Source: Bimastos eiseni
Taxonomy: Eukaryota; Annelida; Clitellata; Crassiclitellata; Lumbricidae
Direction: 5' to 3'
Assembly: GCA_959347315.1 (NCBI GenBank)
Contig: OY365814.1
Location: 4,342,864 to 4,406,863, forward strand
DNA length: 64,000 nt
Below, one piece after another: positions 35,985 to 46,914 of the stretch; within the stretch, counting starts at the first letter, position 1, and each line of letters opens with the position of its first letter. The notes beneath the pieces were generated by a model, which had not been told where the DNA came from, ran no database searches, and saw only the letters and a program-made list of their open reading frames with translations. The position numbers and the translations under genes are program-made.

Positions 35985-36770
35985 TCAGCAACGTCAGAAG
36001 CTTGATTTCGTTCTCATCTCTGAAGGTTCCCATTCTTCTCGTTATCGTCAAGTACTCGTTACCTTGGTGTTATCCTCTTACATTTGTCGAATTCATCTCT
36101 TATCTGACACGTTCATCCTATTTTCATTTAAGACGTCTCCAAGTCCTTCGTCGTTCTGTATCCTCCTCCACCTTTACTAATAAAGTTCACGCTTTTATGT
36201 GGTCTCGAAATGACTGCTGCCGTTCATTTCTTATTGGTCTTCCAAAGGTTCATCTCTCTCTTCTTCAGACAGCACTTAAGACAGCTGCTAGAATGATAGA
36301 TCGCACGCATATCATCCTTGTTATGGGTGCGTCGTTGAATAAACTTTTATAAGTCAGTGATAGATCGCTTTCCTCGTTTCACTCACATCTTTACCTCTAT
36401 ATTCGATGATCTTGATTGGCTCACTCTCCATGCTCGCATACAATTTAAAAAGTTCATTTAATAATAAAATCTCAGACGGGATCTTGCTCCGAAATACCTG
36501 GGTGACATACAACTTTGGCCTCATTCAGTTTTCTTCCTTCGTCCACTTTGCTCGTTTAATAGACTTGACCTCTTTTTATCTCGAACTGAGATCAGTCTCG
36601 ATCCCTTATTTTAATTGGTCCCACTCTGTGGAATGGGCTTTCTCCGTCTCTTCGCTCTACAGCTCTACGTGGCAGTCTCTCATCTTCCTACTTCTTCTTG
36701 CATGCGCACTGTCAGCGTTTCTGAATGGTTCACCCTACTAGAAGCGCTCTATAGAAATGAGATAGATACA
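35985..36770 (+). pseudogene. LINE 3'-terminal ORF2 fragment (CR1/L2-like)
   Basis: Broken frames together show the C-terminal region typical of CR1/L2-type LINEs after the polymerase domain: SRNDCCRSFLIGLPKVHLS with LLQTALKTAARMI, then WLTLHARIQFK, then APKYLGD, then an RLDLF...RTEISLD segment and a VPLCGMGF block where LWNGL is expected. At least four frame changes or stops are needed. It ends with AGAAGCGCTCTATAGAAATG and short ATACA repeats, a typical LINE tail. The last 150 bp are shared with 61,688-61,860. Confidence 0.7.
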
Positions 36771-37064
36771 ATACAATACACTACCTGCAGTCACACGCAC
36801 ATGCAATGAAATACGCACATGCAGACAAAAATAAGTATCATTGGTCATACGTCTGTGCTTAAAGTGTAAAAAAGAAGTGCCTGGACGCTAGTGTCAAGAA
36901 GTTAAGAAGTAAAGATTGCAAAGGCATTTCGTGGATCCCCTCTTCCATGCGCACGTATGCCAATACATCTTAGCTCTACAGTCTACACCCACCTCATTGC
37001 AAAGGCTGAGTAGCTTAATACATCTATAAGACATTGATTTTACCCTAGGCTATTTATTTTTCTT

Positions 37065-38950
37065 AACCCTTTGAACCCGACAAGCCAGAAAACCGGCTTC
37101 AAAGATAGGCATATATACCAGAAAAGCCGGTTTTCCGGCTTGATGATCTAGCGTCATAGCCCTATGGGCCATTATAAAGCTTCATGAAATATTATTAGCG
37201 GCGAGCATAAAAACGGCGCACACGCAAGTATTTTTACAAACCACACAGAACACCTGGCAAGAGAATTCATACCTTCAATATGTTTATTGAGAACCTTTGC
37301 CGCAAATTAGTTGGAACATATAGTCGAAGAGTTATTCCGATAGGGAGGAGAAGTTCATCAGATCACAGATTAACCAATGAAGGTGCTATCCCAGTGCACT
37401 CAACCTGAGCGACCACAAGGAGCAACAAGTAACAAAAGATGTGTTGTCTGCTTGGATAAGTACAAGCGAACAAAAAGAGTAAATCCTAACGCCAAGGACA
37501 AAGACGTGCCGAAGAGAAAAAAACTGTTTATTGGTGCAAAACAAGCGAAGTGTTTTTGCATCGGGTGCGTCCGTGATAACTGTTTCGAAAGTTATCACAC
37601 AAAGTGGACTTCTGGCGATGAACTAATATGACCAGTTATTGATAAGAACAAAAAAATTACTAATTGCAATTTTTTGCTTTTATAGCCTACCAAAACAATG
37701 TGTGTTTCTTACATATACATTATAATGTTCATATAAAGGCCAATTTCATTGACATTTTACAAGCATTTAAAAAATCTGAGTTGAGGTTTCGTATTGAGCC
37801 AGAATACCAAATTTGGAATGAATATCTCAAACGGTCTAAAAGTTACAGGCTTTTGAAGAAATCTAAGATGACGTCTATCCGCCATCTTGGATTTAGAAAA
37901 ACAATAATTTTTTTCAAGCTCTGGATTTGTACTAAGTCTGGAAAAAAAATTAGGAATGAATATCTCAAACGGTTCAAAAGTGACGGGTATAGTTAGAAGC
38001 AGATCCGTGAAAGTTTTTCTTGACCAGGGAGCCTCGGATAAGAACCAAGAGCGTGATACGTAATTCTAGATCGCCGTGTACGCAACATGTTTGACTGAGA
38101 TTGAAATTACTCTAGAAAAAAACCACCGGGAGTCGAACCAGAACACAATGCACATGTTTGCACTGGCGATTTTCTATAGGTTGGACCAAAGATCACCAGT
38201 ATCATATCACCGGTTTTTTAGTGAAAATTTGGAAGACAAATGTCGCGAATAAAAAAGTCGCAATTAAATGGTCGCACTTGAAAGGTCCCAATTTAAAAAG
38301 TCGCATAATAATAATATCGCCTGTCAAAATGTCGCAACTAAATTGAACGCACGATGATGATGTCGCACGACAATAAAGTCGCCCACCAGAACGTCCATAA
38401 GTACTTAATTATTCATAGTTACTTTCCTAGGACTGCTAGGATTACCAGGAGTGTTTAGATGTCCGACGATTGCGATTATTAATAAATCACAATGTAAACA
38501 GTCGAATGACACATTTATAAGAACGACATGCGAAAACCACATTCTCTATTACCTCTCGTGCCCTGTGTTCCAATATTAGAGCACACATTAAATTGGCAAA
38601 ATTTCCAAACTAAAGTTTAGTATTCAAACTGGATAAATTTGGGTGTATTAGGAGCGATATTAGGCTATCCAAAGCAACAAAAAGATTTTCGCTATAGCGA
38701 TTAAAAACTAAATGAACCTTTTTGTCGCCATTTCTGCAAAATTTCTGTCGATCGAAATTGGCATAAAATCCGTTTAAAATACATCCAAACGTTCAAATTA
38801 CTAATTTATTCGAATGGTAAGGCTGACGCAAACTGCTTACCATCGTAAATGATCATTTACATTCACTAGATGGCGATGAAATGTAAGCAAGTAAGTCATT
38901 TTTAAGATGTTCTAATAATGGAACACTGGGCAAAAACGGGTTAATAACGA
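37065..38950 (+). mobile_element. piggyBac-derived element, internally deleted
   Basis: Starts TTAACCCTTTGAACCCGACA and ends ACTGGGCAAAAACGGGTTAA, i.e. both ends are TTAA followed inward by CCC-type termini, as in piggyBac. Only the C-terminal zinc domain of the transposase survives (separate entry). The rest is non-coding and contains the ATGTCGC-motif tract at 38,235-38,395. The ends are not strongly inverted, so the limits are provisional. Confidence 0.5.
37377..37631 (+). pseudogene. piggyBac transposase C-terminal Cys-rich domain remnant
   Basis: The 84-residue ORF contains RPQGATSNKRCVVCLDKYKR, a lysine-rich stretch and CIGCVRDNCFESYHTK. The CxxC...CxxC...C...H arrangement and the CFE-YHT ending match the C-terminal DNA-binding zinc domain of piggyBac transposases. 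The rest of the transposase, including the DDD core, is missing here. A second copy lies at 62,474-62,719, where one extra base after YHTK shifts the ending to VDFWR before the stop. Confidence 0.65.
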
Positions 38951-39453
38951 AGAACTATTAAACGACAGGCATCTATTTTCTACCTCTAAGAGGCGAACGA
39001 ACCCACTCGTTGGCAAAGGCAAAGAATTTCCTAAGATGTTTTCTCCCGCTCATAACTGCGCTGTACACCCTAAGCTGGGAAATCACTACATCACTTCAAG
39101 TACTGGGGAGCATTGGATCAGCGTTCTCGTCGCTGTCCCTGTCAATTATACTGGTTCGGTCTCCAGCCGAACCGCGGTGTTGCGTATGATCCAACCAGCA
39201 GACCGAATTCTTGAGATGAATCCCAGTCACATGCCATTATAGATCATCCCACACCAAGCTGGTTGATGAAGCTCAACGCGTCCACTCAGGACTCATTTGC
39301 TTGGCACGTAACCCATACGCAAAGCAAGGACTTCAAGTACTAAACAAGTGTAGGCCTATGCGAGTTGAGCGAAATTTTACATACATCGAAGTTTGCGAGA
39401 AAGACGCTAAAGCGATTAAAAACTAAATGAACCTTTTTGTCGCCATTTCTGCA
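38691..39453. repeat. 48-bp direct repeats flanking a 667-bp segment
   Basis: The word beginning GCTATAGCGATTAAAAACTA at 38,691-38,738 recurs at 39,406-39,453 with one mismatch (GCTAAAGCG). It could be a long target-site-like duplication or the edges of an unequal duplication. The intervening 39.0-39.3 kb has open but unrecognised frames. Confidence 0.75.
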
Positions 39454-39541
39454 TGTTGCCTTTCTATCAGTTGCTCCATCAACATTTATCTCCGAAATTA
39501 TTCCGTTTATCATTTTGGATATCACTATTTGTGTCTGTTAG

Positions 39542-39714
39542 TTATGAAAGTTGAGCTAGACAAACGTTCTTGTGCACAACAGAATAATTATTATGTCCTT
39601 GCAAGGGAAGTTTCCATGCTCATGAAAATCCCAATGATCAGAAAAGTTCCCACTGGGCAATTTCTGCGATTGATCAAAGCGAAAGCACAACGAAAATATC
39701 ATTTAAAATACTGA
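39542..39714 (+). CDS. possible terminal exon of an unidentified gene
   Basis: After an acceptor-like TTTGTGTCTGTTAG an open frame runs 57 codons to TGA and encodes a basic, Met-rich peptide with LAREVSMLMKIPMIRKVPTG. No domain recognised, no upstream exon found. It is not needed by the SH3-CARD gene model and may be unrelated. Confidence 0.25.
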
Positions 39715-40224
39715 AGATGGCTGATTCTGTTCAACTGGATTTGTTTAAACGAAATCGCCGAATCAGTAATATTAATTATACTTGCATTTTATAAAATGAT
39801 TGAAGCGTTTATTGCATAGTAAGGAGAAGTTTTAAACTTACTAATATGAAGTAGGCCTATAATATATGAAACATGTGATCTGTGGTGCAACCGGAAGGGA
39901 ATAGAGATTTGGTTAGAGAGTTCGAGCACAACAACCGTACACTGTCGGTTGGAAGATGAGATGGCGAAGGAAAGGACTTTCGACCCGCTTCATATGCCGA
40001 GACTAAGAAAACGAAGTCGCTAGCTTTAGGGACTGCTCTTCTATTCTGCTATAATTATATGTGTAGACTACGTTGAACTTGTCCACATTAGTTGAAAGAC
40101 AATAGTTATTGCATTTTGCGATAATCTTAGAACTATTTGCCTACTGATGAACTTTGACATTTTTACTCTTTCTAAAAATACCATAAAAGTATTAGGCCAA
40201 TTTATATTCGGTGTCTGTTTTCAG

Positions 40225-43200
40225 ATGAATAAAGACATAATGTCGCAATCAACTTCGACAGCGGAAGGTTGGTACTATGTCGATTATGACAAATTCATCG
40301 TTCCAGCGCAATTATGGAGACCTTCCACTGGACCGATATAAATAGTAACACCACAAAGTACTTAAAATATGCCTTTGTGTCACCGTCTTTTGTCTTCAAT
40401 CCTTCAGCATCGTTCCATCAACATTGCAAGTGATAGGCCTTCTTTACGACTGTATGCTTTATTTTCGGTAGGCCTACTTGTTGGACAACGTGCTTCATGA
40501 CTTGTTTAAAAAATTGAGTCACCAATTGCCTATTGTGCGCAGAAGGAGATACCTGTCGAGAAGATCTGAAAAAAACATTTTGATGACACTGAACTGACTG
40601 ATGGATCGTCGAAGAAACAGATAAAGGCATCATCAGTAATAGGTAGCTATCTTACACATATCGAAAATTCCGATTGATTGCATAAATCATTCATCTCAGA
40701 TGAAACTCGGAAGTGTCCCTTAATGGGTTTGTTCCCGTACATCAGAATACGTCATACTTGTCAGGTATATATTTAGTACGTGTCATGACCTTTTTTCGTT
40801 TTTACAGTCTCAGTTGAAATGAAATTGCGCGCAGTCCAAGACTTTGAACCGGAACAGATGACACGCCGCAACAGAATCCAACTTACAGATATTATACAAA
40901 AGCAAAGACAAGCGTTGTCTAAGGCTGATTCGAATGAAAGCGAGAACTCAGAAGACAAAAAACTGAACTCAGTCGATGAAGTGAAGTCAGACGACGAAAT
41001 AAAGTCAGACGAAGTGTATCCTTATTCTAAAGCAATTCCGTTTAAAAGAGGAGACACAATGGAGACTATTCCGCCAGCAAACATTTGGTAACCAATACCC
41101 TTTGTGGCATAAAAAATTAATGAGTCAACAATTTGTTAATTCATAAAGAACCCATTCATTGATCGTCTCTAAACGACAACAAATAACTACTAAGTGTGGT
41201 GGCAAGAATTAAAGCAATAGGCATACATTTCGGCTCATTGTCGAAAAGTAATTATTCGCACCATTGTGTTAGGCCTAAAATATAAAGACATAGCCCAAAT
41301 ATTTGGTGAAATTAGCGAATTGAATTTCGGACGAAAAAATGATCACTTCTAGGATCGAGTATATAGTAAAATATTTTTTTAGATAAATACAAATAAGAAA
41401 ATGCTTTCCGCTGTTTAAATGCATCACACTTTCTATAAAGAAATTTTGCAGCGACAGCGTTGGATGGTGAAAGATATAGGCTATATAGGCCCTATGCTTG
41501 TTATGTTAACTGCATTAAAGATGTAGGCTATATAGGTCCTATGCATGTTATGTTAACTGCATTAAAGATATAGGCTATATAGGTCCTATCTATGCTTGTT
41601 ATGTTAACTGCATTAAAGATATAGGCTATATAGGTCCTATATATGCTTGTTATGTTAACTGCATTAAAGATATAGGCTATATAGGCCCTATGCTTGTTAT
41701 GTTAACTGCATTAAAGATATAGGCTATATAGGCCCTATGCATGTTATGTTAACTGCATTAAAGAATCAAAAGTTAGAGGGTTAAATCTTTTTCTCTATGT
41801 CTGCTTAAAATCCGAAAACATAATTAATATAAATGCTCTGCTCACCAATGTTTCTTACGGTGACAGCGACGAATGGTGGAAGGTGAAGCATTTAAACAAC
41901 GGAAAGATTGGTTTCATACCAAGAAATCGCGTTGTAATTGGTGAGTGCTAGAAATGTTGTTGCTTTACATATGAAAGAATGTCCCGGATTCCACAAAAAT
42001 GGCTGTCATATACATTGCATTACACCGAATGGAAACAGCCAGATATCGAATTTCGCAGTCGCTTAAAATTTAAAAATTTTAATTAGAATGGATGAGGTAA
42101 ATGCAAACTGGAAATATTTATGTATCTATCGATGCATCCACAATACCCAGCCTTTAGGTTACACAGGTTACATAGGTTCTTATCAACTTAAAACTGGCAT
42201 TAATCATCACACCTCTAGAAAACCTAATTCCTACGTCCACGCCAATAAATGACTTACCTCAATAAAATGCGAATGACCAGGAACTTTTAGCGTTATATGT
42301 CGGCCTTATGTTGTTTTCGTGGAAGTTGTGCCATTTGTAACTATAAAATTATGTTCATGCTTTGGGCAGATAACTGATCATCAAAAATCTAGAACTAATA
42401 CCCGATTATTTTCTCTCAGAGTACCTGGGCCTAGAGCAGTGGTTCTTAAACTTTTTAGAAACAGGGACCGGCTGTATATTTATGAAGTTATTGGCGGACC
42501 ACCAATTAGAAATGCAAAATTTTATCTGGCAATCGTATCCAAAAGAATGGGAAATTAGAGGGAGAAGCTCCTATAGGGCCTATAATATCTTAATATTTTA
42601 TTGAAGTTATTCTAAAATACAGAATTTTTAATTTTTAGTGATTGTTTCACTGACCGGTGACTTGAGCTGGGCAGACCGGCGCCGGTCCGCGGACCACCAC
42701 TTTAAGAACCACTGGCCTAGAGTATGGAATTTGTTGCCCCATGACCTTCATACAATTGGGTCTCTAATCTCATTTAAAATATCCCAACCTCGATGTTTAC
42801 TTAACTCCGAAAGCTCATATAGTAACTAACTGCGACGTAATAACCGACCCTAGTTTGAACATGATTTGATATTTAGTGTATTTCTTCTTCTAGTCATTGA
42901 TATTAGTTTGACTTTATGAAGAACCTAAGTGATGTCCTTACTTCTTATTATAATGTTGTATCCCTCCGTTATGCGTGTTTGATTCGTAGTCAAGGTTAGT
43001 CAAGATTATCATATTTTACATGATAATAAGGCTTACCTATTACATCATCTTCCTCGAATTATTTATATATGTGTTTTCATGTATGGTATATAATATATTT
43101 TCTTTATATTACTTTCCTTTAAAGTTTTTAACCGCCGATCAAATGCTTACAAGATGTAATGCTTATTGGGGTTATTATTATCACTCGGGATATTCTTCTC

Positions 43201-45340
43201 TTGTTATCTTCATGTTATCCTTCGTTCATCTGGTAAGATGTGCCATATGTGATACTTATTACTATTGATTTGATGCTTCATGTATGTATTCTTGATCGTT
43301 TATTGTGTTTAACCTTATCGGATAGAACCATTCGCCACAAACCTATAGACAGACAGATAAACAGGTGGTATAAATTAGCAACAATCATACGGTACACAAT
43401 AGATACAATAGATGCGCACATAATATTATATCAATCGATACGATGTCTAAATTTATGAATTTCTATTTTTTTTATTAAAACAGAAAATGATCGACCACCT
43501 TCGAAGACAACGGTAGGATTATTAACAGTTTAATCTGATTATTCTTAAATAAATAATTAGGTTTATAACTCTAGTATGAGGTCGAGTGGAAGGTGCAACG
43601 ATATGACTATTCTTAAATAAATAATTATAACTATTGTATGGAGCATTATAATGAAATCATCAAATCAATATTTTATTGACAATACAGTCTGTGATTTCAT
43701 TATCTCTATTTGAATTAATTGATTTACGAGGGGTGGTGTAGAAGTTGCAATTGCTGTAGGGAAGGAGGTGGAGAAAGAGAAAGACGAGATGGAGTTGGAT
43801 TATACGAGATAGACTAGAGAGAGGAAGTGGAGAATGATGTCGAGAAAGACGAGGACGTGAATATGTGAGAGAAGATGAACAGGAGAGGAGCAGGAAATGA
43901 GAGGTAGAGTGGAAGGTGCAACGATATGGTGAGAATAATGGAGGTGCGATGAAATGGGGAGCATTATATGGAGAGTGTTGTTATGGAGGCGAATGAGAGG
44001 AATGTGTCAGCTGAAGGCTAAGAGCAGAGAGTCTTAGGTGAACGAAATAGGGGAGTAGGAAGAGGAGGTGGGAATGTCATAGTAGGATATGAAGGATAGG
44101 GAAATAGAATGTTGAGGAAGAGTTGTGGTAGGGAAGCGGGATAAAGAGGAAGTGAGATACGGAGAAAAATATGGGTTAGGGAGAGAAATGGAAAGGGAAA
44201 CTACAGGAATGGCAGGATATGGTATTAGGGAAGAAAAGTGTCTATAACTGGCATGGAATGATTGACAGTGTGCGTACTATATTGGGCAACAAATTTCGCA
44301 ACTTTTAACCTGAAGAGCTGCATATTGCTTCAGTTTGGTAAGATTGGCCTATGTAGGGCTACTAAACCATAAATTTCGACAGTTGTCCCGTACAATATAT
44401 AAACCTTTTGATTGTCAAGTTCCTGTCGGTTAATATTAACGGGTTATGTTTTCAATGTTTGGGTACGGCGCTGGCTTTGAAAATTTGGTACGCAATAGCG
44501 GCAATACGCATATTCCGTACATGATGTTCATTAAACATTAAAGCTTTGATGACCATTGCAAATATTTTGAAACCATTTTTTTCATATTTTTGTGATGCTA
44601 AGAACTTAGTAATTTGATTTTCAGCTGAATAAAATTCCATTGGAGTTGCTGGACATTATCTTAGCAAACTCGTTTCTACACTGGTTACTGAATTTGTCAT
44701 CAATTCAACGAAACGAAGATTTTATCAAAGATTTGGCATCAGTCGACTTCTGTTGGTTTCAACGAATAACAAGACGAAGGTTTAAGAATAGAATTTGGCG
44801 ATGGATGCAACGTAGGTTAATTTCCTTTTTAATTCTCTAGAGTGAAACAAAGCTAACTTATATCACAATCATTTAGTTATATGGAGCAATATATGTGATA
44901 ACTACGTTGACGCAGTAAAATTTAGATCAACTGCATTTTTTTCTCAATCAATGATTTTCTAAAACAAAGATTTTCAATACAGCATTTATTATTTGAGTGA
45001 CATAATATTTTTAAATAGCCAATGCAGCCATGTCATTGGTCTTTTAGATTTGCAAGTCACAAGGAAATCTGCAATCATTAGGAAAAACCGAAATTATCTA
45101 ATAGAAAATATTCATCCGAGCGACGAATTTATTGCTCTGCTGTGGTCTCTAAACTGCATAACTGAGGAGCAAAGTCAATCGATTCAGAGACCACATTCAC
45201 AACAAGATAAGAACGCGAAACTTTTGTTCTTTTTGAGAGACTTCAGCCAAACAAAATCTTCAAATTTCGTCAAATGTCTGCGAAGAACCAACCAGAAGAC
45301 AGTGGCCAGGATCGTAGAAAATGGAGGAGGTTCAGAGTAA
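40225..45340 (+). CDS. SH3 - F-box-like - CARD adaptor-type gene, six exons
   Basis: Exons: 40,225-40,267 (tentative first, ATG), 40,808-41,087, 41,867-41,940, 43,484-43,512, 44,625-44,811, 45,048-45,340 (TAA). Every junction is GT-AG and phases agree (1, 2, 1, 0, 1), giving exactly 302 codons. Residues about 84-133 form an SH3 domain split by a phase-2 intron: VYPYSKAIPFKRGD then DEWWKVKHLNNGKIGFIPRN. A short RPPSKTT linker follows. Residues about 142-204 begin IPLELLDIILANSF and LLNLSSIQRN, like an F-box, and turn very basic (ITRRRFKNRIWRWMQ). Residues about 205-297 are a CARD: RKNRNYLIENIHPSDEFIA, LNCITEEQSQSIQ, LLFFLRDF, VKCLRRTNQKTVARIV. SH3 domains bind proline-rich peptides and CARDs pair with CARDs, so an intracellular signalling adaptor is inferred. 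The first exon uses a weak donor (G|GTTGGT) and is the least sure part. Confidence 0.75.
41471..41765. repeat. 47-bp tandem repeat, six copies, inside intron 2
   Basis: Units begin GATATAGGCTATATAGGCCC and end GTTAACTGCATTAAA; copies differ by a few substitutions and a 4-5-base insertion. Located between the two halves of the SH3 coding sequence. Confidence 0.95.
42390..42840 (+). pseudogene. LINE ORF2 C-terminus interrupted by a hAT MITE
   Basis: TNTRLFSLRVPGPR is encoded up to 42,436 and VWNLLPHDLHTIGSLISFK resumes after the MITE at 42,723. RVWNxLPxxLRxxxSLxxFK is the standard C-terminal block of CR1/L2/Jockey-type LINE ORF2. The LINE fragment is in intron 3 of the SH3-CARD gene, same strand. 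Confidence 0.75.
42437..42714. mobile_element. hAT MITE, 278 bp, perfect 8-bp target duplication
   Basis: Begins CAGTGGTTCTTAAACTTTTT and ends CACTTTAAGAACCACTG; the 14-15 terminal bases are inverted. The octamer GCCTAGAG flanks both sides (42,429-42,436 and 42,715-42,722). Interior contains GGACCGG and CCGGTCCGCGGACC words. Non-coding. Confidence 0.95.
43735..44225. repeat. purine-rich GGA/GAG tract in intron 4
   Basis: About 490 bp with + strand dominated by A and G, irregular words (GGAGAGTG, GAGAGGAA), no fixed period. Opposite strand bias to the 13.8-kb and 31-kb tracts. Confidence 0.75.
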
Positions 45341-45943
45341 AGCTTTAATCCAATGTCTTATGACTGATGTGCTTTGTTTTACAACTCTAATGATATGACC
45401 CTAAATCTTTTCCATGGCTAACATTTCCTAATTATTTCAGTTAAGAAGCTTTTTTCAAGATCTCATTGATCCTATCTGTTCAAGTTCTATGCCTTCTTCT
45501 AGACCCTAGACCCTTTTAATATATCTGGCCACTTATATGACATCCAAAATACAGTCGATGTTTAGGCCTCGTGCAGAGTTTGACAACAATGACATTAACT
45601 GACTTACTTACTTAATGACTGATATTGGACTCTTGTTTAACTATAAAACTTTGGAAAATGGCGACGCTCGTTTAGTATCTACGACGAACTCGAAGCATAA
45701 ACTGATCGCTTCACGACATTATATAAAAAGTAACGACATGTGACGCTCCATCGTGTACGTAAAAAATGCGGTTTTGCCGAAACGGTAAAATCGACCGCAA
45801 GTAGTGACGATTCCGAACAGGAAAACGTTGATCTCAAAGATATCGTGAAGTGAAGTCGTCAACGGTGAGCGAAACGGGAATAGTTGAAGTGTCATCGAAA
45901 GAAGAATTGCCCGATTTAATTACATCGAGCGGAGGCAGTTGCA

Positions 45944-46258
45944 ATGGCAGCGATGACGGACATTTTAGCCGAATATAGATTAAAGTACGCTAGAATGGAA
46001 AATGAAACTCTGAAAACGATGTTGATATGCAGACATTGTCGTTCGCGCGGCGTTGATTCAATGTCTCTGACTTGCGCTCACATCGTGTGCTGCGAAAATT
46101 GCGCTGATATTCTGGACTCGTGTCCTCTGTGTTCGGAGCGTATATTGGGAACGGTCAGAATTGTGCAATCCGAAGGATTCTTAGGCGCTTTACTGACTCC
46201 GGTGCTTTGGCTTATCGGCTCCCTTCTGATGCCGAAACTCATGCCTCAAAATGGATAA
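45944..46258 (+). CDS. RING-finger protein carried by the Polinton
   Basis: A complete 104-residue ORF. Residues 29-63 form a C3HC4 RING: C29-x2-C32, C44-x-H46, C50-x2-C53, C60-x2-C63, most like RINGs of IAP/baculovirus type, which act as E3 ubiquitin ligases. Residues about 79-100 (GFLGALLTPVLWLIGSLLMP) are hydrophobic and may anchor it to membrane. No other domain is present. It is followed within a few bases by the next Polinton frame (ATG at 46,252 overlaps its end), so it belongs to the element. It is the only unbroken frame in the element. Activity is not shown; the function is inferred from the fold. Confidence 0.7.
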   Translation: MAAMTDILAEYRLKYARMENETLKTMLICRHCRSRGVDSMSLTCAHIVCCENCADILDSCPLCSERILGTVRIVQSEGFLGALLTPVLWLIGSLLMPKLMPQNG

Positions 46259-46818
46259 CGTCATGAATTACGAGAAGAAAATGGCTTTGGTGGGACCGCG
46301 ACGGATTGAAAAGTATAAGGAAACCATGTTGGATAAGTCTCTGTCAAAGTTGGACGGATAAATGTACGAGATCTTACACAGAAACGTGGCCGAAGACGGA
46401 CAAGCCAAACACTATTCCAACATTCTAAGACGCTACTTGAACATCGATAAGCGCGAAGTCGTTACAAAATGTAACTCCGAAAAGTCCAAAAATGTTGAAG
46501 AAGAAATGAAAGTCGAGCTTTCGACGCCGTGATCGACCGACATAGAAGCTTTGTACTTGACAGCGTTCCGAAAAAGTGGAAATCTCAGGTTTCGCGTCTT
46601 TTGACTCATCAAAAAACAATCCAGAATTCGGATGGATAAAAATAGGAGAACTCGTTTTGAAGAATACGACTATTCCTAAAGCGCACGTCGTCGATTTGGT
46701 CAAAGATCTGAAAAGAAAAAAAACTTCGACGCGCGTGCCCAACGGATGGAGACGTCTCGCCGACGCCTTAAAAGATCACAACATAACTCACGAGTTAATC
46801 GGGAACAAAGACAGATGA
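46252..46818 (+). pseudogene. Polinton conserved ORF upstream of integrase, broken
   Basis: Starts at ATG 46,252. It has the pattern KMALVGPRRIEKYK, then HYSNILRRYLN, and after a frameshift near 46,575 ends NGWRRLADALKDHNITHELI. These blocks match a protein of unknown function found beside the integrase in many Polintons. In-frame stops occur near 46,360 and 46,530. It overlaps the end of the RING ORF by a few bases, as expected of compact virus-like elements. Confidence 0.6.
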
Positions 46819-46914
46819 AACTATATTAACGGATCGTCGGACTCTGCCGAGTCAGTAACTCCGATCACCGTACGAAGATCGACCGCGTCGTCGAGCGGAC
46901 GCAAAAAGCAGCGA

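Larger units (their letters stand above)
36605..39065. repeat. left copy of a 2.4-kb segmental duplication
   Basis: Almost collinear with 61,688-64,000, including the LINE tail, the piggyBac-like unit and flanking sequence to CTAAGATGTTTTC. The right copy is cut off by the window edge, so true length is unknown. Confidence 0.95.

Noticed and set aside
38095..38140. tRNA gene on the reverse strand (GGTTCGACTCC B-box)
   Set aside because: No matching A-box, anticodon arm or acceptor stem; the duplicate at 63,060 has lost the box. At most a chance or SINE remnant.
46425..46742. 105-codon reverse ORF
   Set aside because: Antisense shadow of the Polinton ORF next to integrase.
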